From Chimonanthus salicifolius (Eukaryota > Streptophyta > Magnoliopsida > Laurales > Calycanthaceae): DNA of 64,000 bases. The DNA lies in contig CM023540.1 in assembly GCA_013350335.1 (NCBI GenBank), positions 44,871,222-44,935,221 of the forward strand. Reading direction: 5' to 3'. Position 1 is the stretch's first letter; the number at the start of each line of letters is the position of its first letter. Below, one piece after another: positions 12,601 to 27,600 of this stretch. The position numbers and the translations under genes are program-made. The notes under the pieces were generated by a model. The model saw only the letters and a program-made list of their open reading frames with translations, was not told where the DNA came from and made no database searches.

Positions 12601-15600
12601 CACGTATCCACTCTCACTCACTCGGAAAGGAGGAGATGGTTCTAATTTTGACGGGCCAATTTCACTGAAGAAATTAGGAGTTCTAGGAATTCAATTCAAA
12701 TGAGGAATTGGGAATATGAATGTTAAATTTTAATACATTTAATTATTGAATTAAATGCATTTAAAATTAAACATGCATGAATTCTTATTCTGCTCGAGTT
12801 CAGATTGGAAATCGAAGAACCTTATAATGAATCGATTTGGATGCGTAATTAAAACTTAATTAAGTAATTGACATGGATGCAAGGCATGGAACGTAAATTC
12901 ACCATGCAATTAAAATTCGATAAATTAAATTTAGTTCAAACACATAAAACAAGTGAAATTCAAAAGGAACCACATACGAGACTCACCAAACTTGGGGACT
13001 CAAACAAGCATTCAATGCTAAAATCTCAACTCAAATTTCTTCATTTGTTCATAACACTGGCCAGGACATCAATTTATAGGCCTTATTCGACTAAAAAAAT
13101 GGAAGCAATAAAAGGAAAAGAAATTAAAAATAATTATGCCATGTTCTTAACCGATCTTGCCCCCGATTGGATTTCATTAAAGATAAGTTAATAAGTAAAA
13201 AAATCACACAAGATTTGTTGGCTGAAAGGTCATCCGTTCTTCTTCCTGGTTGCTCGATCTCTTCTTGGTTTTTCTCCTTTCTTTCTCTCTTCTTTCTTTT
13301 CGTTGCCACTAGGACGGCCAAGGACTGATTGGGTTTCCTTCTTTGTTTATCCTCTGGCCGACCTTGTTGATTTTCTTCTCTCTCTGCTCTTTCCTCCATC
13401 ATTCTCTGTCAAAAAATTAGTCCTTTTAGATCGAAAGAAGATGCCTGAGAATTCGACTTTCTGCTCTTCTTCCTTCTTCTCGTTCCTCCTTCTCTCTCCC
13501 TCTCGCTAGGCAATGGCGCCTAGGTCCTCTCATTTCTTTCTTCTTTCGTTGGTAGCACCTACTGGGTTACCATCTTCGCTCTTCCTTTTTCTTTTCTTTC
13601 CTTGCTCATCTTATCGCAACATCGATTCATGACCCTGAGTTTCCTTCTTTGTTTCTCCTTCGGGCTTGCTGTGTCCATATCAGTTAGTGATTCTAAGTTT
13701 TTGACTTCGGACCATGACCAAGCTAGTGAGCCTTTCAATCTAGTCCAATGACGTAGTTCAAGTTGAATTTAGGCTTGCTTTTTTGAATTTAGGCCTACCA
13801 GAATAGAAACGCATAAGAATGATGGATAGTTCCACCATAAGAACCCCAAAATAAAAAGAGAAACACATGCACGATAACGAAATGAAGAACAAGGATGGTA
13901 TCTCTTGGCAGCTGTCGTTCGCTTGTACTTGTGGACAAATGAAATCCAAGTTTGGGGGATTATGAGGGATAATTCTCCTTTTCCAAGTCCGAAGTGTTGA
14001 AAGGAAAAATGTAGAAATAGAAGAAAATAATGAAAAGCAGGAACGAAAGTTGAAAGAGATTAATTCTTTGTATTGTAGAAAGAGTACTACACATGTATAT
14101 ATAGAATACAATGAGCTAATCATGGCGACAAATAAGGAAAGAAGAATCGATTACACCTAATGACATTTGTAGGTCAACTTTACAATAAAACATGTGAAAA
14201 TTCGATATTTACAACATTCCCCCTCAAGCTAGTGTAAATATATTGATTGAGTCTAGCTTGCCAATAACATTATCAAGCTGTGATCGGGAGACGACCTTTG
14301 TAAGCATATCAACAAGTTGATCCTTGGATTGCAAGTAAGGAGTGAGGATCTGTCATGCTAAAATATGATGGCGAAGAAAGTGACAATCATCTACAATATG
14401 TTTCGTTCGTTCATAAAACACAAGGTTGGATGCAATGTTGATGGCTGCTTGATTATCACAAAATATCAATAATGGTTTAGAGGAGGCAAATCCTAACTTG
14501 GTTAGAAATTCTTGGATTCAAAGTGATTCAGATGCAGTATTGGACATGGCAAGATATTCTGCGCTGCACTAGAACGAACAATAACATTTTGTTTCTTGTT
14601 TCGCCAAGAGTTTAGATGAGATCCCAAGAAAACTCAATATCCTATAGTCGAGCGACGTTTGTCAGGAGAGCCAACCCAATCAACATCCAAGTAACCTCGA
14701 ATGGCCAATTGAGATTGGTGTTTATAGAATAATCCTCATCCAGGGTGAATCTTAAGAAAAATAGCTTGAAGATGGGCATTACGTGCGGCATGAATAAATT
14801 GACTGACCACTCCAACAACATAGGATAAATTTGGCCTAGTGTGTGAGATAAATAATTTTTCCCACTAATTTCTAATAAATTGCAGGATCATCTAGTGGAA
14901 TTCTATATGAAGCTGACAACTTAGTATTGATATCCAGAGAAGTGTTTGCTAGTTTGCATCCAGAATATCTTGCACCGTCTAAGAGATCTAAAGCATGTTT
15001 TCTTTGAGAACCCTTAAGAAGAACGAGCAACTTCAATCCCTAGAAAATAGCGAAGCGTCCCAAATCTTTAATATCAAAGGAATGTCTTAAATAGTCTTTG
15101 AATGCAATAATAGTTGGAGCATCATTCTCGGTAATAACAATGTCATCAACATAAACAAAGGAAGCATCACAATAGAGTTAACATAATAAACAAACACGGA
15201 GTGATCTGCCTGACAACAAGAAAACCCATATTGCAATAAAACATTATTGAATTTGTCAAACCATTCCCGTGGAGATTGCTTGAGACCATATATTGCCTTC
15301 TTGAGTTTGCAGACCAATCCTTGCTCCCCTTGTTTCACAAACTCGGGAGGTGGAATCACGTGACTTCTTCCTTTAAGTCACAATGAAGAAAGACATTTTT
15401 TACATCCAATTGACGAAGAGGCCATTGATGTTTGGTAGCAATGAATATCAAGATCCGAACATATGTGATTTGGGGCCACATGGGAGTAGGTCTCCTTATA
15501 ATCGATCCCATTCGTTTGTGTGAAGCCTTTGGTAATTAATCTGGCTTTATATTGAGAAATTGAACCATCGAGATTATGCTTTAGAGTGAAAACCCATTTG

Positions 15601-18600
15601 CAACCAACATGAGTCTTTTCTGGAGGAAGATAAACCATCTCCCATGTATGATTTTTCTCTAGTGCTGACAATTCTTCTTCCATTGCTGCTTTCCAGGAGA
15701 GATCTCGTAGAGTTGTATCAATCCTCTTTAGAATCTTAGTGTTGTCAAGAGCAGCTAGGAAGCTGCAGTAAGATGGAGAAACAAAATGATATGACACAAA
15801 TCGATCAATGGGATGGTCAGTACATGCACGCTTACCTTTTTGAAGGGCATTAGGAAGTTCGGGTTTAGTAGGTGTCAGATCTGATCCACTGCAAGGTATG
15901 CTTGAGTGGTGTCCTGTTGAGCCACGAGCATATGTTTCCTTTGTTGATACACTCTAGTAGGCTTGGAATTGGCTAAGGTATTAACATTAGTTGTGAGAAG
16001 GGAAAGAGTTGTTGGAAGTGAAGAATCAGATTTATGTTGATCAAAATAGACCCATTAGCTAACTTAACCTTACGAAGAGAAACATGGGAAAGCATGAAAA
16101 AGAGACAAGGCGTACCAACCATATGATCGGTAGCTCCATAATCGATAATCTAGGAATTTTTAGAAAAAGCATGGTGAGCAAGGGGCACAATACTTGATTG
16201 ATTTGTGACAACATGAGAAACCTCAGAGGATTGAAGATGCTTCAGTTGTTGCTATAAGGAAGCATACTCTTCTTTGGACACACATATGGTGTCATCTTCA
16301 TCAGCAACGAAGGGGTGTCGGTTTGATTAGCTTGCTTAGGGAGGCCTACCATGAAGCTTATAGCAGTAATCCACATAATGATTGTTCATCTTGCAATATG
16401 TGTAAAAATGGGTATGTTTCTTTTTTTGTCCTTTGATTTCTTGCTGGATATCATCACTAGTTCCTTCCTTTTGAGAGAGGAAGACCCCTTACAGACAAGA
16501 GCTTATCGATCAACAGACACAAAAGTAGAAGACATAATTAGACTACGCTTTTCATCCTGAAGTAATGTAGAGTAGACTTCATTCAGGGGTGGAAGATGTC
16601 GTTTTCTCAAAATTTGAGCTTGAATAGACTCAAAGTCGAGGTTAAGACCTGTTAGCACATCAAATATATGCCATTTCTCCATATATTGCATGTGTAATAA
16701 GTTATCTGTAGGATGCTCAAATTTGATGGTCTCCAACTGATCAAGTTCTAACCAACAACTCCACATTTTGGAATAATATTGAATAAGTGACAACTTCCCC
16801 TGTCGAAGATGAGTGACCTCCTGATATAGTTCATAAATATGAGGGGTTATCATCATCAGGATGCAAGGCTTTGACCGTATCGCACACATCTTTTGTAGTG
16901 GGAAGGTGTATACTAGTCCACAAACATGCTCTTCCATAGAAGGTTGGAGCGAGGATTGATCCAAGAGTTATTTGCTTTAAATTCCATGCATGTGGGACTA
17001 TCCTTAGCTGGTTTCATAGTAGTACCATTGATATAATCGGATTTCTCCTTGTCATCGAGGAAATTTTTTGCTGAATGAGACCATTGGAAGTAATATTGTC
17101 TCATTCATAAGTACAATTGTTATCTTTCCAATATGATGGGAATCAGAAGAGATAATATCCATCTGATTTGAAGAATTAGAAAATGCCATTTGTAGAAAAC
17201 AAATCTGAAATAAACCAAAATCTTGTACAATGTCTGCAAAAACTGAGACTAGTGGGCCCCACGAAGTAGGAAACCAGGGATTGATAGAACCACAAGGGGC
17301 ATATGTAGCAGTGAAGGTTAAATTTGAGAGGAGGTCTACAGGAGCAGATCAAGCCCAAGTTGTGAAGAAAACACTGTTTCGGATGTCGCTGTAGTAGTGT
17401 TGGAAAAAATTAACAAAATGGGTCTCACTATTTGACCGAAACCCTAGGTCAATCGTACACAAATGCTGTTGGGGTAGGGGTGACTACAATATCAAAGGTT
17501 TACAAAGATTTGATCTCTAGTGGAGCAGATCAAAACTAAACTTGCAGAAAATTGGGTTTTTTTTTTTCCTGTTGGTAGATTCGGAAACCAAAACAGGTCA
17601 AATGAACCATCTGTGAACGAACCCTAAACCAACTGAATGGATGGAATCTAGGGCCAAAGACGACGTGATTTAGTGGGGTATGTGGCCCATATCTACAACA
17701 AATCAGCAGATCTAAGGACATAAGTTGGAATTGTCCTACTAAACCAACGAGGGAAAAAATAAAACTTTGACCTGGTTGTTGTAGGAGAGATGAATCAAGG
17801 AAAAAATTGCTAGATGAGACGGCTGGTGTTGAAGATTAAGACAGAAATTCAAATGTGATAGTCCTGATTGATACCATGTTGAAAAGAAAATTGTAGAAAG
17901 AGAAGAAAATAGTGAAAAAGGGCCGAAATTTGAAAGAGATTAATTCTCTGTATTGTGTTTCTTATATTGTAGAAAGAGTAGTACACATGTATATATAGAA
18001 TACAATAAGCCATTCGAGATGGCAAATAAGGAAAGAAGAATCAATTATACCTAATGACATCTGTAGGTCAACTCTATATAAGACACGTGAAAAATATAAT
18101 ATTTACAACACCAAGTTGCTAGTAAAATTTGCTAGAATAATGAGTCCCTTCTAATTCTTACGTATGTGCTTTTACTAGCAAAAGACATGGTCCCACAGCT
18201 GTGAACCAATAGAATTTAAATGTAATTCATTAATTTCTAGCCCAGCTTAACTGGAAAAGAATTCAAAAACAACAACTAACTCCGTAAAGTTATTGTAATT
18301 AATAAAAAAGTCCCAGATCAACTAAAATAAAAATCTTGGTGATTTGTTGGGCAAAAATCACCTTGAGGCCCAGGAGTGTCTTCAAATAATGGAGGGAGGT
18401 GTAAATTTGAAGTTTCTCATATCCCTAAAGGAGTTAATATAAGAGCAGATGAGTTGGCTGAGGACTGAGCTAATATCTAATGATGAACACTGGAAATTGA
18501 CTATTTTAGCCCTGAATATCGGATAAGTTAGCCCTTGTTTTTAGTGTTTTTAATATCATTAATGGGATTTTTGGAGTTTTACAGGTATGCTTGGAAAATA

Positions 18601-21600
18601 CATGGTATAAGGATTAAATGGAAGAAAAATGGAGAAATTGAGAAGAAATCTATTTTTGGAAGCTGCTATTTTTGGAATGAACGGATTTTTAATATTTATT
18701 TCACCACTATTTAGGGTTTCATTGTAAACTAATTAATTCAGTTGACATGTAAATATTGAGGATCTATTTACTAGTAAGGAAAGAACTAGAATCGAGTATA
18801 TGAGAAGCAAATGGAGTGGCTTCAGTAATGTAGGAATGAGCAATGTTTTGAAAGAATGTCATTTTTATGAAGAATTGAAGTAAACGGGAGATGGTATAAG
18901 GGAGGTCAATAAAGACTTGCAATGTTTTGGTCTTGATATGCCAACCTTTTGTCTGTTGAATACGTGTGGGGGTTAAAGTACTTCGTAAATAATTATTGTG
19001 TACATCCATACTTTGGCTGATTTGTGCACTCTTTATTTTGTTATGTGTTAAGTTTGGCACCAAAGACTTCTCAAAATTGCCTTGCGGTGATGTATCTGAG
19101 CTTCAATGGGTTGATCAACCATGACAAATTGAATGCCAATGTGAGCAAGTGAAATCAAGTGAAATCTATGAAGGATTGTGTTGATTTGGATCTTATATAG
19201 CTTGATCAATCAAAGTAGAGGCTCTAGGGTTTGAGCGATGACATGTCTTAGTCAAAAGAGTGATTTGCAACTTACATATCATCATTCAAATGTGGTCAAG
19301 AGATGTAGTGGGTGGCCCACTTGGGATGATTAGATATTTGTTGTTTGCATCTCATTCTGAACATCCATGTGTTACCTTTCTGTTGCAACTTACAGATCAA
19401 TGATCAGACATGGATTGAATAGTATAAGCTGTGTCCGACTTATGATGGTTTGATGATGACAAGCTCAAGTATGTGGGGAAGATTCATGTTTTAGCCTGTT
19501 GTTACAACTTATGAATTGATGATAATGCATATGGATCGTATGATACAAGCTGCTGTCCACACCCAGCCGGTATAGGTGGGTTGCAGATACCTAGCAAGTG
19601 TGGCTTGGACAAATGGGGAGGAGAGGCCTTGACATTTTTTCAACTTGAGCTCTTCGGAGAAAGATATTTTGGATCTAATCCCTTTGGTGGAGATTGAGTT
19701 TCCAGAGCACATGTTGGGTCTATACATGTCTAGACTTGGAGTGATTTGAACATCTTGGTTCTTCACTCTTGTAGAGCTCTCGAGTTCCAATTCACACTCT
19801 TAAGTTTGTAATCTATTGTGGACTTGGAGGTGGCAAGACTTTCGATCTTCACTACCATGGGATTTAGAGGTGTAAACGAACTTTGGTTCATAACCTGTGG
19901 ACTTTGGATTCCTTTGAACCAATGTTATCAGAATAGGACCGAACTACCGGTTCGACTGGAACCGTAGGTGACTGCGGTTCGGTCTTTGTCAAAAATCGGT
20001 TCTGGGTCAAAACCAGTATAAAACCGGTTCAGAACCGCGGTTTTGACACAAAAACCTGCGAATCCTCGGTTCACAAATTTGAAGATTTTTTTTTTTTAAA
20101 ACTTTTTCCCTTCAAAATATAAAAAATTAATATTAAAAAATATGTATATTTGAAATATATATATTTATTACTATTTCTATCTCATATATTTCACCGTTTT
20201 GGTATATTACTCAGAGTTTGAATGTTATTTTTAATATTTAAATTAATGTTATTGGTAAAATTTGTCTTACTTAATGTTATATATAATATTTATATTATAT
20301 TAATACTTGACCGGCTTTGACCGCGGTTGAACCCAAAATGCCTCGAAGACGGTTCGTTAGACGGTTCCGGTTCTGATAACATTGCTTTGAACACTTTGGA
20401 CCCACCAATCCAGTGGATTGGAGTTAAACTACGGTTCACGTTTCGAGTTTCTCGATACTAGAGTCTCGGTGTGTGTGTTGCCTTCGTGGGCATTTTGATG
20501 ACGTACATTCAAGTCTTAAAGACCCCACCAAGACATTGTAGAAATTCCAAAAGCATCTCATCTAAGTGGATTTAGTTGGTTGGGACCCCACAGGGAAGTC
20601 ACACAATTAGCTTGGAACAATTTCTTATATTGATGAACAATTTTTTTGTAAAAAGTGCTTGATTTTTGTACTTGTTCAGAAGGGTCTTCGATCAAGTTAT
20701 TACTATGGAGGAGCTGTTTTTTTGATACTTAAAATCTTTATACTGTCAAAATTACATCATTGGGAAAACTTATGGATGCATTTTCATTTTCACTTGAAAT
20801 ATGTGCCTAAAATGTTCAGTTCTTAAAAGTTGAATGTTATTAAAACATTTCTCTAAACACCTGTGAACCTGCACAATGACATCATTGAAAAAATTAAAAA
20901 AGATGAAACTCATGAATAATTGAAGGTGCTCACTTTGACAGCCATGCAGGGGATGCATACTGGGTACGATAGAACCGCCCACTCAAATCGCTGAGCGGAA
21001 GCAATGATGCAACTCAAGTATTTTTGGTGGTGTAAGTCAAGAACCAACGTGATTTAACAAACTCAGTGATCTTCTCACTTAACCCAACTCTCTTAAGTAG
21101 TGAATTAATTGGATCAATTAAACACACACAATTGGGTTTGCAAAATAAGATTAGTCTTATAAAACCTCCCACAACTACAAACCAACTTTGGTTTAGGGCT
21201 TATGGAACTTATCACAAAGTTGATTTGTAGTTGTGGGAGGTTTGATAAGACTAATCTTATTTTGCAAACCCAATTGTGTGTGTGTTTAATTGATTCAATT
21301 AATTCACTACTTTAGAGAGTTGGGTTAACTGAGAAGATCGACGGGTTGTGTTAAGCCACGTTGATTCTTGACTTACACCACCAAAAATACTTGAGTTGTA
21401 TCATTGCTTCCGCTTAGTGATTGAGTGGGGTGTTCTATCCTACTTAACCTGCATTAGTTGTTTATTAGAGCCAGAGAATTCATTTGAACTCATCTTCGGT
21501 CATGCCTATGAGCGGCTGGTAGCAAACTGATCTCCATCAGAAGGTGTTGTTTTTTCAATTCATGCCACCTTTAAATAAAAGAGAACTTTTTGAATTTAGT

Positions 21601-24600
21601 TGATCCATGAATAGTGTCTGATCCCCCTTTTTTTTTCTGTGAATCTTAGATTCAATGACGTGTCAAACAATTTATTGGGTTATTTCACTCTTGATGCTTG
21701 CCCTCAACCAAACAAATTTGATAAATTTGAAGTATTGGAATGTCCCAGAATTTTCAAATTATTATTTAGAATCCTGATTATTGGTATTATTGCTGTGTTT
21801 TGGGAGATTTGCTTATCTAATTTAAGTTCACTGTTGACTTCTTTGTCATTAATTCTAGCCATATTTAGTTTGTTTTGTATTTGGGTGTTGTCACCAATAG
21901 GGCAACAACTTGGGTGGGCCAGCACAGATTTTCGTCTACCTGAGTTGGGCCCGAATTGCAATTAAAGGACCCGATCTTGAATTTGGGCCCGAGTTAACCC
22001 CAACATGTCAAACACGAGCCCAACTCAAATGTGTATATATAGGGCCTGAGTTTTATTTCAAACCCGAAATGCATATTCAGGCTTATACAGGCTCTGGTTT
22101 CTTTATGCCTAAAAGGAAAAAATGTACTATTCTATAAAATAAAAACTATATATTATATCACTATCGCTTGAATTTGGGCTTACAGGGTAAACTTGGGCTT
22201 TTATGTACTAGGCTGAGGCCCAACTGAATTCTAATTCTGTCTTGATATTTTGGGTCCAAAAATGAGCCCGACCTGATCCCGGGTCAACCTAATCCTGATT
22301 TTTTTCTTGATTTTTCATGAGGGCTTGGGTTAGGCCTAGTCCAAGTTGCACCCCTAGACTCATCAATGCAGTTTTCATGTCTTATGTGGGTCTCTTCTTG
22401 TTTTCTAATTTAATTTAAATGTACTGTTCAATGTTTTAAAAACCAAACCGTGAAGTGAACCATCTCGGTAGAAGGTTGGGTTAAATAAGGTTCAACCGGC
22501 TTCAAACGTGGTCACACTTGGTCAAACCCGTGCCATGAATATTATATTATAAATAATATTAAATTATTAACTAAATTTTAATTTATGAGTTGAAATAAAA
22601 TTTTAGGTAATTTTTTTTTTAAATTATAATGTGACTTTGACTAGTAAAATCAAGTGGCTAGAAATTTAATTTTAGGTTCAAATTTTAATCTACTTGTGGC
22701 TTACCATATCTAATTTGAATCCAACTTTTTTTATGAATCATCTTAAAATAATTTTAAAAATAAAGTACACCAGGTGTAGTCATACATATATAATGGCTAA
22801 ATAGATTGAAAGCCGATTGACTTATGTGGCTTTTTATAAAAAGATCACGCCCTAAAATTTAATTAATTTATGACAAGTTCGACGAGTCTCAATCTAGGTT
22901 TGAATTGAAAAATAAACCTATTGACATACCAAAATTCTACATTATATAATCTATTACAATCTCATAATATTATTATAAAATTTTAAATAGGCAACCAATA
23001 GGAATATAAATAATTTTTATTTGAATAATCCATTTCATAAAATTTACATCAAATGAAAATCCTTAAAATTGAATTAAATATTCTCATTTAACTAATCTAC
23101 ATAACCACATTTTATTGGGTCGAATTTTTGGCTTCTATTTGTCACATATTCTATTTTTTATTTATATTTATAATAAAAAGAATGAGAAACATCGTTTTTG
23201 GCCAAATGAAACTCTAAAAAGGGTGGACTCTCACTATTGAAAGTAATACAAATGAAAATTGGCCACTTTCACCTTTCCCTACGTCACTACAAGCCTGAAT
23301 AATACATGTGTAAGTGGATCTTCACTGTCATTTTGTTAGTTCTAGACGGCCTGGATGGCACCACAATGAAAACCCTAATGTCAAAAAGCCTCAAAGCCCT
23401 AAAATCTCATTTCACTCCTCTTTTAGAACCCAAAGAGGCAAAACCCTCTCTTCTTGCTTTTCTTACAGATCGATGGAGTTCACATGGATAAGAAATCCCT
23501 TTCACAGGGGTAAGAAATCCCTTTCTTTTTCCCAACTTATCAAATGTACGAAGTTGGAGACCAGTAATTTACTCGAGCAATTTTCAAACTCCTGCACATG
23601 GTAAAATCATCATATCCCTAATCCCTTTCTCCAACTATTTGATAAAATGTTTGAGTGAGAACTGAAATATGGGGCAAATATAGAACATTTTCACTAGAAA
23701 CAAGGTTTAATTTTTTATTTTTTATAAAATTTAAATGGTTTTCTATGGGTCGGTTTACGGTTTTATTCACTGAATGGTTTTTTAAGAAAACCGGACTGTA
23801 CCCAAGCCAGTCGCGGTTGAACCGCCGGTTCACCAGCAGGCCGGTCCGGTTTCGTAACACTGGTACTGTCGACTTTCTTGATTATGTCTTACCGATTTTG
23901 CAAGGGATCCAATAATACCTTTTTTTTTTTGCTGCATTCTTCATTACCCATTCCTTTTCTGTTGTGCTTTCAGGTGGGGATTTGGCGGTTATGGAAGGTG
24001 GGGATGTTGACGACGACTATGTTCATTATTACTCTATGTGCCATTTGATGTCAATCCACAAATATGCCATATCGTGGGAGGATGGAAAATTCATTTCTCT
24101 TCAATCGTCACCCTATATTCTTCATTTTTGCTGGATATATAACTGTTATCTGTTGATGTATAGGCTGGGACATAGGGAGCCAAAGGATGAATGGGTTCCA
24201 CGCCTTGTTGATGTCTTTAAAAATCAAAATGTTCTACCTCCAACAGCTATAATATCAGCTGGTTCTGTTAATTCTGCATGTACTGCTGGTATGGCTTTGT
24301 TGCTTCATTTGACTCTAGGATCATTTTCTTGCTCTAGTTCTTAATTATGCAAATTACCTTTGTGCATAAGTTGGCCTTTTACTTCTTTAATCTCAATCTC
24401 ATTTTTGAATTTGATTTCAGGAGCATATATGTAAACCTTCAGAATAATAAGCCATAACCCTACAATTTTTTTAATCAATGAAAGATTTTATTAAAATCAG
24501 GCAAAAATTAGAACACCAAGATGAAACTATGGCTGTAGAAGATGTGCCATGTGGTGTAAAATCTTTTGTCCAGATTTGGTTGCGTGAAGAACGAGAGAAA

Positions 24601-27600
24601 CAGGTAAGTTGCAAAAATAACAGTACTAGAAAACAATATATTAGTTTTACTTTTAACTTTCAAAAAAAATATATTAGTTTTACTTTAAACAATTAGGTGA
24701 CAAATATATTGATATTTTAATTTTTAAGATGAGAACTATTTTAGTCATCTCGGAAAGCAATGTTAAAAAGCATTAGAAGACTTCATAAAAAGGGTGCGAG
24801 TGTTTGCATTGGTACAAGTTCTACAATTGCATGGGTGTGTTATAGATCTTGAAGTGTCCATGCAACATAGTTTGAAATCTATGGTAGAATCACATGGAGA
24901 AGCTGAGTTAGATATAACTAATAGGATGGGAGTGGGGTGAGTTAAATATAGCTAAGAGAGCGGTTTGTTTGACAAAAGAGTGCTACATTGCTTAAAAGGA
25001 TGATTTTATAGAGCCGTTATCAGATTTGTAATGCTTCTATGGAGCAAAGCATTTTTGGCTATGAAAAAAAAGAGAGACAAAGTTAGGGTGATGGAGACAT
25101 ATATACTATGTGGGATGAGTGGATTAACTCTAAGGATATAGTTAGAAATGAACAAATTAGTAAAGGTTTAAAAATAGCCCAATAGATGAAAAATTGAGAG
25201 AAACTTGCTTGAGGAGGTTTGGTCATGTAAGTAGAAGACCTCACATCTCCTGTCATAGAGTTGAGACGCTACAAGTTGCAGGCACAAGGAAGAGGGGTGG
25301 GCCATTGAAAACGTGGGGAGGAAATTGGTGGAGTGACTGATTGTAGGGTGTATGATAGGGTTAAATGGAGAAGTAGAAGTCGAAAGTTGACCCCAGATTG
25401 ATGAGATTTTGTCTGTTTGTTTCAAAGATATATGGTTATGAAGTGCTATAGCACCCAAGAAGGTAAAACGAAAAGAAAAAGTAAAGCCCTTACCCCATGA
25501 GGGGATCACTTGGAGGCTTCTAATCACAATCAGAAGCTGACTCTCCCTCCAATGATAAGCATCCTTGACTCATTACTTGCAGACAACCATTTGATGGCAC
25601 TGTATTTACACAAAGCTGCTGCCTTAGGTATTTAGAAGCAGAGGAAATCTCATTTTGAAGAGTATTATTATTTTTTTTTCGGTGAGTTTAAGCCCAAATG
25701 ACAGTAGGAAGGACTGAAGGATCCTTGAACTATGAATGCAGCAACTTCAAGATATTGCAAAGCATTACCCACTTAACACCAAAGAAGTTAAAAAGCATTA
25801 CACCACAGTCTCTCTTGCAAAATCCCAATGAGAAAAAAATTGATTAGCTTCTTTTTCTCCTGGAGAAGATACTGCACACATTTACAATAGCATGATGTCT
25901 ACTACAAAGTTGATCAAATGGTCAATATTTTGTCCAATTGTGCTATCTAATGTGATGTCTGCCAAGGTCAGTTTTTGTCCAATCCTACTGTTGAAAGACC
26001 TTTGTATCCCAAACTGAACAGAAATAGGACGGAAATCAGTATTTAAAATGGAACTAGTCGTAGATTGACTTTACTATGGTCAAACATCTTCTATATGGAT
26101 TCCAACTTCTATCTGTTACCAAAAATTAACAATGGTCCTACTGCTTAATGTGGAAATTGCAGTTCGTGTTTTGTAGAATTTGTTCACTTGTACCTCACGT
26201 GATAACATTTGTAGATTCACTTGATTGTGGTTGAACATCTTCTATATGGATTCCAAGTTCTATAATCTGTATCTGAAATATTAACAATGAATGCTGCTTC
26301 ATAATGTCGAAATTGCTAATCATGTTTGGTGGAATCTGTTTAACTTGTGCCTCACAAGGTCACTTTTAGTCCCCCCTCTCTTTCTGACCAGTATGACATT
26401 ATGTATTCTTTCAGGTGGAGGGCAGTTGTATATGTGGGGTAAATTAAAGAATCATGGTGATGAGTGGATGTATCCCAAGCCTGTATTGGATTTGAGGTTT
26501 TGTTTTGTGCCTCAGCTATTATTCATATAATTGTTTTTCTTGTGGACCTATTATTTCATTTATTCTTGTTGTTTTCTTTTGAGAAATCTTGTATAGTATG
26601 AATTTAGTTCTTAATAGTTATTGATCTCCGTCTCTCTGCCTGTTTGTCTGTCTCTTCTTTCTCTTTCTGAAGCTGAGTAATTCTACTGCTTTAGGAATCT
26701 TAATCCCATCATTATTTAACTATTGGTTTTGCAATATATCTGTATATTTATCTATCCATCTGTCCTTGCATGCTTGCAATACGATGCATCTGTGAATATG
26801 TATGTACCCATGCATGTATGTATGTTTGTTTCCGGATGCTTCTCTTCTATAAGGGGCAGACAATGCATGCATATGTATTTCTGACTCGAACATTTCTGGT
26901 GATGCTTATTTTGTCAGTTCTTTTTTATTTATTCTCATATTTTGGATCTGTCATACTTCACCAGTTTGATGACTTTTTCCAAATCTAATTTGTCACCAGT
27001 GGCTGGAATATACGTTGTATGGATTCGGGTCCTATGCACCACTTCTGTGGTGCTGATGAGTCCTGTATAAGTTGGGGTCAGGCTCAACTTGGAGAACTCG
27101 GATATGGTCCTGATAAACCTAAGTATGTGCTTATAGCCTTTGGTCATCAAATATTATCTTGATACCTTTACTTTTTCATATTCCTGATAACATTTACTCA
27201 TTTACTACATATTCTGTTTTCACTGTAGATCTTCTGCAAATCCAAAAAAAGTTGACAGTCTTGAGGGCATGCATGTTATCAGGTATGTATTTATTGGTAG
27301 TTGAACAAACTGTTCTGTGCTTGATGTCAACTGATACTAAATTCATGGAACTTCTATTCCAGTGTTGCTTGTGGTATGGGTAATTCACTGATTGTTGTGG
27401 ATAGAGAAAATGTTCGTGACAGATTGGACCAGGTAACTTTTATTTGTACTAATATACTTGAAATGTCTTTTATTATTGTTTAAATAAAAAACTTGTTTCT
27501 TCGGATAATTTGCTGCTTTTACTTTACCTACTGGGTCATAGTTACTAGGTTGAGCAAATTTAGTTTGGCTCCTCACTATTTTCAACCTTGGATAAATCTG

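Larger units (their letters stand above)
13995..18110 (-). mobile_element. Ty1-copia retrotransposon with paired LTRs, integrase missing
   Basis: LTRs lie at 13995-14216 and 17877-18110 (TGTTGAAA...TTACAACA). The flanks are CGAAG and CCAAG, a 5-bp duplication with one mismatch. In minus orientation the primer site TGGTATCAAT follows the right LTR and a polypurine tract (seen as TTCCCCCTCAAG at 14217) precedes the left LTR. Order on the minus strand: leader, gag with a zinc knuckle, protease, reverse transcriptase, RNase H. Only about 420 bp separate the protease motif from the start of reverse transcriptase, so most of integrase is deleted. Frameshifts abound. It sits antisense in the 12-kb RCC2-like intron. 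Confidence 0.9.
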
